A DNA stretch of 64,000 bases from Tectiglobus sp965223355 (GTDB lineage: Bacteria; Pseudomonadota; Alphaproteobacteria; Rhizobiales; Hyphomicrobiaceae): positions 2,852,001 to 2,916,000 of the forward strand of contig CBDCWE010000003.1 of the NCBI GenBank assembly GCA_965223355.1. Reading direction: 5' to 3'. The position numbers and the translations under genes were made by a program. The notes beneath the pieces are model-generated. The model was not told where the DNA came from and searched no databases. It worked only from the letters and a program-made list of their open reading frames with translations. Shown piece by piece: positions 34,593 to 42,910 of this stretch (position 1 is the first letter of the stretch; each line of letters opens with the position of its first letter).

Positions 34593-36536
34593 ATGTCTGA
34601 GATCGTCTATCCCGTTCCTGCCGAATGGTCAGCCCGCGCCTGGGTCGATGACGCCAAGTACCAGGATATGTACCAGCGTTCGATCGATGATCCGGACGCC
34701 TTCTGGGGCGAAATGGGCAAGCGCATCGACTGGATCAAGCCCTACACCAAAGTGAAACAGGTCTCGTACGATCCGAGCAATGTTTCGATCAAATGGTACG
34801 AAGACGGAACGCTCAACGTTTGTGCCAACTGCGTCGACCGGCATGTGGCAACGCGCGGCGAGCAGGTGGCGATCATCTGGGAGGGCGACGATCCGACCGA
34901 AGACGAGAAAATCACCTACAACCAGCTGCTGGAGCGGGTTTCCAAGTTCGCCAACGTGATGTTGGCCAACGGCGTCAAAAAGGGCGACCGGGTAACCATC
35001 TACATGCCGATGATACCCGAGGCGGCCTACGCGATGCTCGCCTGCGCACGGATCGGGGCGATCCACTCGATCGTGTTCGGCGGCTTCTCCCCGGACAGCC
35101 TGGCCGACCGCATCACCGATGCCGACTCCAACTTTGTTGTCACCGCCGATGAAGGCCTGCGCGGCGGCCGCACGATCCCGCTCAAAGCCAACACGGACGC
35201 GGCTATCGCGAAATCCGGCAAGAGCGATGTCAAGGTGCTGGTCACACGCCGGACCGGCAGTCAGGTCAACTGGGATCCGGCCCGCGATTTGTGGCTGCAC
35301 GAGGAACTGGTCAAGGTCACGGCGGATTGTCCGCCCGCGGAAATGAACGCCGAAGATCCGCTTTTTATCCTCTACACCTCAGGCTCGACCGGCAAACCAA
35401 AGGGCGTGCTGCACACCTCCGGCGGCTACATCACCTGGGCCTCCATGACCCATCAATATGTGTTCGATTATCACGACGGTGACGTTTACTGGTGCACGGC
35501 CGACGTCGGCTGGGTAACCGGGCATAGCTACATCGTCTACGGCCCACTGGCGAACGGCGCCACGACGCTGATGTTTGAGGGCGTGCCCAATTATCCGACG
35601 GCGTCACGGTTCTGGCATGTTGTCGACAAGTGGGACGTCAACACGTTCTACACCGCGCCAACCGCGATTCGGGCGCTGATGGGGGCCGGCGACGACCTCG
35701 TCAAGCGTACCGACCGCTCATCGTTGCGTTTGCTCGGGTCGGTGGGCGAGCCGATCAACCCGGAAGCCTGGGAATGGTATTACCAGGTGGTCGGTGACAG
35801 CCGCTGCCCGATAGTCGACACCTGGTGGCAGACAGAAACCGGCGGCATCATGATCACGCCGTTGCCCGGTGCGACCAAACTCAAGCCGGGCTCGGCGACG
35901 CGGCCATTCTTCGGCATCAAGCCGGCCCTGGTCGATGACAAGGGCGCGGAGCTTGACGGTGCGGCCAGCGGCAATCTCATCATCAAGGACAGCTGGCCCG
36001 GCCAAATGCGCACGGTCTATGGCGATCATGAGCGGTTCGTGCAGACCTACTTCTCGACCTATCCCGGCACCTACTTCACGGGCGACGGGTGCCGGCGCGA
36101 TGAAGACGGCTTCTACTGGATCACCGGCCGCGTCGACGATGTGATCAACGTCTCCGGCCACCGCATGGGAACGGCCGAGGTCGAATCGGCCCTGGTCGCA
36201 CACGCGAAGGTTTCAGAAGCCGCCGTCGTCGGCTATCCCCACGACATCAAGGGCCAAGGCATCTACTGCTATGTCACGCTGATGGCGGGGGAAAGCGGCA
36301 ATGATGATCTGAAAAAGGAATTGAGGGACTGGGTGCGCAAGGAAATCGGGCCGATTGCATCGCCGGACCTCATTCAATTCTCGCCCGGTTTGCCGAAGAC
36401 CCGGTCCGGCAAGATTATGCGCCGGATCTTGCGCAAAATTGCCGAAGACGACTTCTCCAATCTCGGAGATACCTCGACACTGGCGGAGCCGGCGGTCGTG
36501 GAAGACCTGATCGACAACCGGCAAAACCGCGCCTAG
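34593..36536 (+). CDS. acs: acetate--CoA ligase (acetyl-CoA synthetase)
   Basis: 647 residues, the normal length. The ATP-binding P-loop-like motif is YTSGSTGKPKGV, WWQTETGGIMITPLPGA forms the adenylate site, and the C-terminal domain has TRSGKIMRR with the catalytic, acetylation-regulated lysine (Lys607). It converts acetate, ATP and CoA to acetyl-CoA in the cytoplasm. It stands alone but is close to the CrbR-like regulator and symporter at 24.7-28.0 kb. A five-hairpin repeat begins right after its stop codon. Confidence 0.97.
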   Translation: MSEIVYPVPAEWSARAWVDDAKYQDMYQRSIDDPDAFWGEMGKRIDWIKPYTKVKQVSYDPSNVSIKWYEDGTLNVCANCVDRHVATRGEQVAIIWEGDDPTEDEKITYNQLLERVSKFANVMLANGVKKGDRVTIYMPMIPEAAYAMLACARIGAIHSIVFGGFSPDSLADRITDADSNFVVTADEGLRGGRTIPLKANTDAAIAKSGKSDVKVLVTRRTGSQVNWDPARDLWLHEELVKVTADCPPAEMNAEDPLFILYTSGSTGKPKGVLHTSGGYITWASMTHQYVFDYHDGDVYWCTADVGWVTGHSYIVYGPLANGATTLMFEGVPNYPTASRFWHVVDKWDVNTFYTAPTAIRALMGAGDDLVKRTDRSSLRLLGSVGEPINPEAWEWYYQVVGDSRCPIVDTWWQTETGGIMITPLPGATKLKPGSATRPFFGIKPALVDDKGAELDGAASGNLIIKDSWPGQMRTVYGDHERFVQTYFSTYPGTYFTGDGCRRDEDGFYWITGRVDDVINVSGHRMGTAEVESALVAHAKVSEAAVVGYPHDIKGQGIYCYVTLMAGESGNDDLKKELRDWVRKEIGPIASPDLIQFSPGLPKTRSGKIMRRILRKIAEDDFSNLGDTSTLAEPAVVEDLIDNRQNRA

Positions 36537-36537
36537 G

Positions 36538-36700
36538 GAACCTCTGAGCAAGCCACCAGTTTCCAAAGGGCAAGGCCCTTTGGCGGGATCGGCAACGGCC
36601 GCGCCCTTAGCATATCGCCGCATTGCGGCGATCGATGAGGGGCTTTCAGCCCCTCAAACACCCCGACCAGGGGATGATCCCCTGGACCTCGGACTTATTC
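36538..36700 (+). repeat. five-hairpin repeat (family 3) after acs
   Basis: Starts two bases after the acs stop. Hairpins one (CCAAAGGGCAAGGCCCTTTGG), three (ATCGCCGCATTGCGGCGAT), four and five (CCAGGGGA-TGA-TCCCCTGG) are intact; hairpin two is degraded. Its position suggests a role in ending the acs transcript or protecting its 3' end. Confidence 0.82.
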
Positions 36701-36713
36701 CGAGGTTCTCAAG

Positions 36714-36824
36714 TGGTCTGATGCCGGCGTTGCGGCGGCCTTATGATGCGCCACATCACCCATCGCGCCTTGGCACAGACCGAATCTGAGCGTCTGAATA
36801 CGCTTTTTTAGGTGATTGAGACCA
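36714..36824. mobile_element. truncated copy of the family 1 inverted-repeat element
   Basis: Matches about 222-335 of the element at 76-335: TGATGCC, GCGTTGCGGCGGCC, TTATGATGCGCCA, GCACAGACC, AATCTGAGCGTCTGAAT and the terminal GTGATTGAGACC. The left terminal repeat is missing or reduced to TGGTCT. No clear CTAG duplication is present. Confidence 0.75.
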
Positions 36825-37627
36825 CTGGACTATTTCCGCTGTTCAAGCGGGCCGGTTTATTGGACCGTGCCGCCAGCACCGAAACTCAGCAATGAGATCA
36901 TCTCGGCGCGATCCGACCTGCGAAGGCAGACATGGGAACCGGACCCCGGGTTATGCTTTGACTGGGAAGACCCGAGGTCCGGTCAACGAGGCGGTGGTTG
37001 TCCGTTGGAAAGTGACAACAACATCACTTATACAGAGCGATGGTTAATAACTACTTAAGGTTGCTAAATCCAATGACAGAATGTGCTGGTGGGCAGGCTC
37101 TGAACAGGTCTTGAGATCACAAAAATTGGATGAAAATGAAATAATTTCAATAATTTAAGGAAGGTTGTGCAAAAATGTCCGTGCGATCGACGGCCAAACG
37201 GCTAGCATATCGGACAAAATGCTCAGTTCTTAGTTTTCTACTATAGATTGTTATTGCTCGGCATCAAATCGGCAACCTCCGGTCGATCAAGATCCCGAAC
37301 GGTTGCAGCGACGCGATCTTGTTCAAGGCGCGTTCCGGCGACCGCCAGACACCATCGCCCGGCCCCAGCCCGCCGATCTTCATCGCCCGACATGATCGCC
37401 CGCTCGCGGCCTTGAAGGGCTCGCGTATCCCGGCCATGACCGAGCCGTCACTGTCATCACCCGCGCCGGGTTCCGATTTGGGCGGGAGGTTCGAATCGGG
37501 ACCACCGAAGATCAGCAGCCGGTCTTCGTTGTCGCCATAGCGGATTATTCAGCGGTCACCTGCGGGCTCGGACGTTGAATCATAAGCGCCAATTGCGGGC
37601 TGGTACAACCCCGCAATGGCGATGCCA
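36825..37627. other. gene-poor stretch with an AT-rich core
   Basis: About 800 bp with no gene I can support. Bases about 37040-37260 are clearly AT-richer than the rest of the window, and include a tiny frame at 37175-37246 (23 codons) behind an AAGGAAGG. Bases about 37262-37540 read open on the minus strand (containing DNEDRLLIFGGPDSNLPPKS) but lack a start and a recognised domain, which suggests a gene remnant. The stretch borders the DUF262 gene and looks like acquired or rearranged DNA. Confidence 0.45.
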
Positions 37628-39352
37628 TCACGACACCAGCCCCCAGTCACGGAACAGTTGATCGGCCAGTTGTTCTGAGCGGATTTCGATTTGTTGCGGG
37701 TTCCAGTCAGGCTGCTTGGCGAGGTCACGGGCCAGGACATGGCGTGTTGATTCGAAAATCTTGCGTTTCTCGGAAAACGGCCGGGCGGCTGCCCGCTGGT
37801 TCTCCCAAAAGGTGAGGACCACCAGGTTGCCGAGGCGGTGCGCAAACTGATCAACCTGCCCTTTGTTCTTGAACACGGTGTACCACTGCGAGCCCGTCGG
37901 CGGTCGGCGCGGCAGTACATGTTCGACCGTTGCGAGATCTCCGTCGATATGGCCGCAATCAGTACCGGCGATCAGCGATAAGCGCCGCAGCACAAGGCGC
38001 GAGTAGGTCTTGTCATAGAATGTCCTGCTCAAAAGATTATCGCTAGCAAGGCTCAAGATCCTTTGTTCGATATCGAGAGAGCTAATCTGGTACAGCGGCA
38101 CGCGCGCGCGAATATCAGCGCCAACGCGGCGAAATCGGCGTTCCTGTTCAACCGGATCGCGGCCGGCGACGCGCATGATCCAGGCAAGCCGGTCGAGACG
38201 GCGGAAAAATTCCGTCGTGTCGGCATGCTCGGCGCCGAAGTGTTCAAGCCAACTCAAGGCGGCGGGGACCCAGTATTCGCGGTTCAACCATTTCAGTGTA
38301 TCGAGGTGCCTGGCGATCCCGGCGCGCTCGGCGCCCTCACCAACCGTTGAGCGGATGATCGACAAATAGCGTTGAGCATGGGGGACGAGAGTGTCGTTGA
38401 TGAAATCCAGGCTGGCATCTTCAAGCGCATAGAGCTCGACGACGTCCTGTTCGACAGGCTTGGACGAACTTTTCACGATCTTCAGTGTGCGCAAATGATG
38501 AAGCAGCTGAGCCATGCGGTCGGCACCCAGCCGCGCCTGCCAGATATCCCAAACGCTTCCGGCTTCTTCCTGGACTTCGCGTTTCATCACCGAAATCAAC
38601 GCGATTTTTGAACGCTCGCTGGAGTGGAACGGTAGGCCGGTCGACTCGGCGACCTGGAGCATTTCCCAAGCTTCATCCTCGTCGTCCACGATATAGATGA
38701 CGAGACTGCAGTTGCGGACCAAGAAATCCGCAAACCGATGCCTGGCCGTGTCCGTTGCCAGGTGCTCATCGATAATCAGCGCCATGGCATTGCGGTTCTG
38801 CACAAACTTGCGCTCGCTTTCGAGAAGATCGGCAAGGTTGCCTTCCGGCTCGACCGCCGTCGCTCCGGGATCCTGCACGAAACTGCGAAAACACCCTGCA
38901 CTGATCGGTTGCGTGGAGACCCGGAAGGCCGGTTCGCTTGCGGCCGGTCGCTCGGAAATACGGATCAGGCTGTCAAGGCGGTTGCGCATGGCCTCGTCCG
39001 CCATCCGGTCACGAAGCAGAGCAAACAGGATCGTGAGGGTCAGGGTGCGCTGGTGGCCGTCGATAATCGATGCGGCGGTCTGTGAACCTTTGACCGCCAA
39101 CATGACATTTCCGAGGAAGTATCTGCCGCGGGCGCCGTCGGCTGCATCGATAAGATCTCTGAGCAATTGCGTGGCATGTTCTTCGCTCCAGGCGTAAGCG
39201 CGCTGAAACCACGGCAGGTGAAATGAAAGTGCGCCGGTGAAGTGTTGTTCAATGGTTTTAATCGAAACATGCAAATGAAGACCAGGTGTTGATGGCGAGT
39301 GCAACGCAGGTACCTCGTTGTTATATTTGTTAGACAGGTAAGTTGCCCGCAA
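37628..39352 (-). CDS. DUF262 + DUF1524 (GmrSD-like) protein
   Basis: 574 residues. The N-terminal DUF262 domain has LPWFQRAYAWSEEHATQLLRD and IIDGHQRTLTLTILFALLRD (the usual DGQQR reads DGHQR). The C-terminal DUF1524 HNH-like nuclease domain has VEHVLPRRP (Glu477, His478), HRLGNLVVLTFWENQ and a conserved FSEKRKIFEST. The architecture is that of GmrSD-type single-protein restriction factors that cut modified phage DNA; DUF262 proteins also appear in other defence systems. The start (TTG 39352) is uncertain because no ATG is near. No methyltransferase or other defence gene is adjacent. The upstream flank has a 13-bp tandem repeat, and AT-rich DNA lies downstream. Confidence 0.82.
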   Translation of the reverse strand: MRATYLSNKYNNEVPALHSPSTPGLHLHVSIKTIEQHFTGALSFHLPWFQRAYAWSEEHATQLLRDLIDAADGARGRYFLGNVMLAVKGSQTAASIIDGHQRTLTLTILFALLRDRMADEAMRNRLDSLIRISERPAASEPAFRVSTQPISAGCFRSFVQDPGATAVEPEGNLADLLESERKFVQNRNAMALIIDEHLATDTARHRFADFLVRNCSLVIYIVDDEDEAWEMLQVAESTGLPFHSSERSKIALISVMKREVQEEAGSVWDIWQARLGADRMAQLLHHLRTLKIVKSSSKPVEQDVVELYALEDASLDFINDTLVPHAQRYLSIIRSTVGEGAERAGIARHLDTLKWLNREYWVPAALSWLEHFGAEHADTTEFFRRLDRLAWIMRVAGRDPVEQERRFRRVGADIRARVPLYQISSLDIEQRILSLASDNLLSRTFYDKTYSRLVLRRLSLIAGTDCGHIDGDLATVEHVLPRRPPTGSQWYTVFKNKGQVDQFAHRLGNLVVLTFWENQRAAARPFSEKRKIFESTRHVLARDLAKQPDWNPQQIEIRSEQLADQLFRDWGLVS

Positions 39353-39489
39353 GGCTTCTCGATCTTCGGGAAAAAACGCGATACGATGACGACCTTGACG
39401 CTAGTCCGGCAACCCGGCTGAAACTGATACTTAAAATTGTTACATCGTTGACAAACTAACCGCTCGTTCGAGCGATGTTGCTGCGCAGA

Positions 39490-39515
39490 CATATAGCAAA
39501 TGCATATAGCAAATG
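39490..39515. repeat. 13-bp exact tandem repeat in the DUF262/DUF952 promoter gap
   Basis: CATATAGCAAATG occurs twice head to tail. It lies about 140 bp upstream of the DUF262 start and about 60 bp upstream of the divergent DUF952 gene. It could be an operator or a simple sequence duplication. Confidence 0.6.
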
Positions 39516-39572
39516 GATGTCCGTGTGTAGATCCCTGCTAAAGCATAGGTCGGGCAAAGAGGACCGAGGGCA

Positions 39573-39926
39573 ATGAGCGAGACGGTGTTCAAGATTGTGA
39601 ACCGAGACGATTGGGAGGCCGCCGTGACGCAGGGGTGCTATCGCGGCTCGCCGATCGATCGGCGTGACGGTTTTATCCATCTGTCGCGCAGCAACCAGGT
39701 CAGCGAAACGGCGGCCAAACATTTCCGTGGTCAGAGCGATCTCGTGCTGGTCGCGTTTCGTGCGGACGATTTCGGCGCAATGCTGAAATGGGAGCGCTCA
39801 CGCGGCGGTCAGCTGTTTCCGCATCTCTATGGCGATTGTGATCCTGCGCGCGCGCTATGGGTCGAGAACCTGGCACCGGATGGCGACGGCGTGCCGACAA
39901 TCCCCGCACGGGTCGGCCAATGCTAG
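39573..39926 (+). CDS. DUF952 domain-containing protein
   Basis: 117 residues. The family block IDRRDGFIHLSRSNQVSETA is followed by VAFRADDF, FPHLYGDCDPARALWVENLA and an L-x-P-D-G ending. The molecular function is unknown. The stop overlaps the pyrD start by 7 bases, so it is probably coupled with pyrD, an arrangement common in alphaproteobacteria. A GAGGG stands before the ATG. Confidence 0.92.
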   Translation: MSETVFKIVNRDDWEAAVTQGCYRGSPIDRRDGFIHLSRSNQVSETAAKHFRGQSDLVLVAFRADDFGAMLKWERSRGGQLFPHLYGDCDPARALWVENLAPDGDGVPTIPARVGQC

Positions 39927-41014
39927 GCGAACTACTCAATCTGGCGCGTCCGCTGCTTTACGCGATGGAGCCGGAACGTGCCCACGAGATGGCGTTGCGG
40001 GCGCTCGAATCCGGAGCGTTCGTGCGCGACCGTAGCGGTGAAGATCCAAGGCTTGTCAGCGACGCGATGGGACTGCGGTTTCCAAATCCGATCGGAATTG
40101 CGGCCGGCTTTGACAAGGACGCGCGCGTCTATGATGCAGTTTTGGCGATCGGATTTGGTTTTGCGGAGGTCGGCACCATCACGCCCTTGGCGCAAAGGGG
40201 CAATCCGAAACCCAGAGTTCTGCGCCTGATCAGGGACCGTGCGATCATCAACCGGCTGGGCTTCAACAACGGTGGCCATCGCTTGGCCCATCGTCTGCTG
40301 TCGCGGCGCGATCAGGCCGGCATAATCGGCGTCAACATTGGTGCCAATAAAGACACCGAAGACAAGGCGGCTGACTACGTGTTGGGGGTCGAGCGGTTCT
40401 ATGATCTCGCCGACTACTTCATGGTCAACATCTCATCGCCGAACACACCGGGATTGCGTGATCTGCAAGCGCCGGCGCAGTTGGACGGTCTGCTGGGCAG
40501 GATTGCCGGCGCGCGCGACAAATGTCGGGACGCGACGGGGCGCCGGATCCCGATGGCCGTCAAAATCGCGCCCGACATTGCCGTCGAGGACCTGCCGGCG
40601 ATGGTTGAACGCATGCTTGCACACCAGGTCGATGCCATCGCCATTTCCAACACCACGCTGGCGCGACCGGACGGCCTTGATCCGGTGTTCATCAACGAAT
40701 CAGGCGGGCTCTCCGGGCGCCCGCTGTTCCGGCGATCAACGGCGCTGCTGGCTCGGGTTTATCAATTGACCGGCGGCAGTGTTCCGCTGATCGGGATTGG
40801 TGGTATCGATTCTGGTGCAACGGCGCTGGAAAAAATCGAAGCCGGTGCGACGCTCCTCCAACTCTACACGGGCCTGGTCTATGAAGGCCCGCCGCTAATC
40901 GCGAAGATCAAGGCACACCTGTCGGCCGCGGCCAGCGCTGCCCACGTCACCCGGATCGGTGATCTGGTCGGACGGCGGGCCGGGGAATGGGCCGCCAGGT
41001 CGCTGGAGACGTGA
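39920..41014 (+). CDS. pyrD: quinone-dependent dihydroorotate dehydrogenase
   Basis: 364 residues, class 2 enzyme. The membrane-associated N-terminal helices (LARPLLYAMEPERAHEMALRAL) mark the quinone-dependent type. FMN/substrate motifs are NPIGIAAGFDKDARV, GFGFAEVGTITPLAQ, RLGFNNGG, GVNIGANKDT, NISSPNTPGLR and, near the C-terminus, PLIGIGGIDSG and LLQLYTGLVYEGP. It oxidises dihydroorotate to orotate in pyrimidine synthesis. ATG 39920 overlaps the DUF952 stop. Confidence 0.97.
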   Translation: MLGELLNLARPLLYAMEPERAHEMALRALESGAFVRDRSGEDPRLVSDAMGLRFPNPIGIAAGFDKDARVYDAVLAIGFGFAEVGTITPLAQRGNPKPRVLRLIRDRAIINRLGFNNGGHRLAHRLLSRRDQAGIIGVNIGANKDTEDKAADYVLGVERFYDLADYFMVNISSPNTPGLRDLQAPAQLDGLLGRIAGARDKCRDATGRRIPMAVKIAPDIAVEDLPAMVERMLAHQVDAIAISNTTLARPDGLDPVFINESGGLSGRPLFRRSTALLARVYQLTGGSVPLIGIGGIDSGATALEKIEAGATLLQLYTGLVYEGPPLIAKIKAHLSAAASAAHVTRIGDLVGRRAGEWAARSLET

Positions 41015-41090
41015 TGGTCGCGCCGGTTGCGGGCGCGGTGGCAGGAGCTGCAATGTGGTGACCTCGAACCGATCACGACCGATGAACCGA

Positions 41091-42476
41091 TCACGACCGA
41101 TATGTCTCCGAGCCGGGCTTTGCATCGAACAGCCGGCGCCCAAGGCCCGGCAGGCACCAACCAAGGGTCAGCCCGCGTGCCAGAAACAGGATGTGAAGGC
41201 CAATCCACAGCCCGTGATTGGCGACAAGCGGAATGAAGATCGCACAGGCGGCAAAGTAGATGGCAAGTGCGATCAGCATCATGTTGCGCATTGTCGCCGT
41301 CGCGGTGGCACCAATGAAGATGCCGTCGAGCTGAAAGCACCACACCGCGTTAATCGGAATGAGCGCCGCCCAGACCAGGTAGGTTCGGGCGGCAGAGCGA
41401 ACATCTTCACTGGTGGTCATAAAGTCGATGATCAGTGATCCGGTGGCCCACAACAGCAGCGACAGCACCGCGCTGGTGACCAGCGCCCATTTCGTCGACA
41501 GCCTGATTGCAACTCGGTATTGATCCTTTCGTTTGGCCCCGACGGCCTGGCCGACGAGGGTTTCGGCGGCATAGGCAAAACCGTCAATCATGTAGATCGT
41601 GATCATAACGATGTTGAACAGGACGGCGTTGGTTGCCAGCGTCACGTCTCCTGCGCGCGCGCCCTGACTGACAAAAAAACCGATCGCGATCTGCAAACAT
41701 GCCGTGCGGATCAGAATGTCTCGGCTGACGGCGAAAAAGCGGCTGACGGATTTGAACTGGGATATCGCATAAAACGATGCCCAGGCATTGCGCCGCCTCA
41801 GTTCTTCTCGCGCAACGAGCAGACCAACGCCGGCGGCAATGATCTCGGCCGTCATGGCGGCCAGGGCGACACCGGCAACGCCCCATTCCATGTAGAGGAC
41901 GAACAACAGGGCCAGCGAAATGTTGAGGCCGTTGAGAAACAGCTGCAGGTAGAACGCGATCGTTGCGCGGCCCAGACCAATGAACCAGCCAAGCAGGGCG
42001 AAATTGGTCAGTCCGGCAGGCGCCGCCCAAATCCTGATGGCAATGTATGTGCCGGCGTGGCTCGCAACCCGGTCAGATGCCCCTAACAGCCAGAGCGCTG
42101 CGTGTTTAATCGGCGTTTGCAGAAGGACGAGACACGCACCGATTGCAACGGCCAGAATGACGGCGCGGGCGAGAGTGCCGAAGATGTCGACCCGATCCCG
42201 TGCGCCGACAGCCTGTGCTGTCAGCCCGGTCGTTCCCATGCGCAGGAAGCCGAACACGTAGTAGAGAAAATTAAAGACGGTTGCCGCCATCGCGACTGCG
42301 CCGAGCAGGTATGCTTCGCCAAGCTGACCAATGACCGCCGCGTCGGCAAACCCGATCAGTGGCACCGTCGCGTTCGACACCATGATCGGCAAAGCAATTG
42401 CGAGCACCTCGGCGTTGGAAACGCTGCTGTCGCGATGTGGCGAATGCCGAGGCTCCGGATGATCGGGGATTGCCAT
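41091..42476 (-). CDS. MATE family efflux transporter
   Basis: 461 residues with about 12 membrane segments arranged as two MatE repeats. LALPIMVSNATVPLIGFADAAVIGQLG opens the first, and RTACLQIAIGFFVSQGARAGDVTLATNAVL lies in the second. DinF-like members of this length export drugs or metabolites using sodium or proton gradients. The start is ambiguous between ATG 42476 and GTG 42488. It is downstream of the DUF6460 gene on the same strand (28-40 bp gap) and convergent with pyrD. Confidence 0.9.
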   Translation of the reverse strand: MAIPDHPEPRHSPHRDSSVSNAEVLAIALPIMVSNATVPLIGFADAAVIGQLGEAYLLGAVAMAATVFNFLYYVFGFLRMGTTGLTAQAVGARDRVDIFGTLARAVILAVAIGACLVLLQTPIKHAALWLLGASDRVASHAGTYIAIRIWAAPAGLTNFALLGWFIGLGRATIAFYLQLFLNGLNISLALLFVLYMEWGVAGVALAAMTAEIIAAGVGLLVAREELRRRNAWASFYAISQFKSVSRFFAVSRDILIRTACLQIAIGFFVSQGARAGDVTLATNAVLFNIVMITIYMIDGFAYAAETLVGQAVGAKRKDQYRVAIRLSTKWALVTSAVLSLLLWATGSLIIDFMTTSEDVRSAARTYLVWAALIPINAVWCFQLDGIFIGATATATMRNMMLIALAIYFAACAIFIPLVANHGLWIGLHILFLARGLTLGWCLPGLGRRLFDAKPGSETYRS

Positions 42477-42515
42477 TGCAAAGCGCACGGTCCGCGCATC
42501 AAGTTGGTCTGGTGG

Positions 42516-42785
42516 CTACTTGTCGGGTCGACCGCGCAGGCCGCCGATGACGCGAACAATCAGCCAGATCGGAACCACTACGATCGCGCCGAGCACGAGG
42601 TACTGGCCGAGCCATTCGAACACGCCAAAGCCGAGATCGTAGATCCGGCGGATCAAAATTTGGATGTGGTAGAACAGGTTCTCCGGCCGGATGTCCAACG
42701 CTGACAGGACAATGCCGACCACGACCGAGAGGATGACCAGGCGAATGACCACGGCCACGGGATTGCCGCCAAACAATCTTTCCAT
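42516..42785 (-). CDS. small membrane protein, probably DUF6460
   Basis: 89 residues with two hydrophobic segments (VAVVIRLVILSVVVGIVLSAL and LVLGAIVVVPIWLIVRVIGGL) and a central DLGFGVFEWLGQY stretch. This looks like the small alphaproteobacterial family DUF6460; the name is from memory and should be confirmed. AGGGAG stands 8 bases before the ATG. It is likely cotranscribed with the MATE gene. Function unknown. Confidence 0.75.
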   Translation of the reverse strand: MERLFGGNPVAVVIRLVILSVVVGIVLSALDIRPENLFYHIQILIRRIYDLGFGVFEWLGQYLVLGAIVVVPIWLIVRVIGGLRGRPDK

Positions 42786-42910
42786 TCACATGCTCCCTGG
42801 AACCTCGGCCCGTTGGCCGGACGTGCAGCCAACATGCTTGTCGGTCGATCGCCGGCCTACCATGTTTGTGCGGCAAGAGCGAGAGATCTGAGAACGTTCT
42901 GGATAACACA

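Noticed and set aside
37175..37246. 23-codon frame behind AAGGAAGG in the AT-rich stretch
   Set aside because: Too short and without any similarity I know; kept only as a remark in the description of that region.
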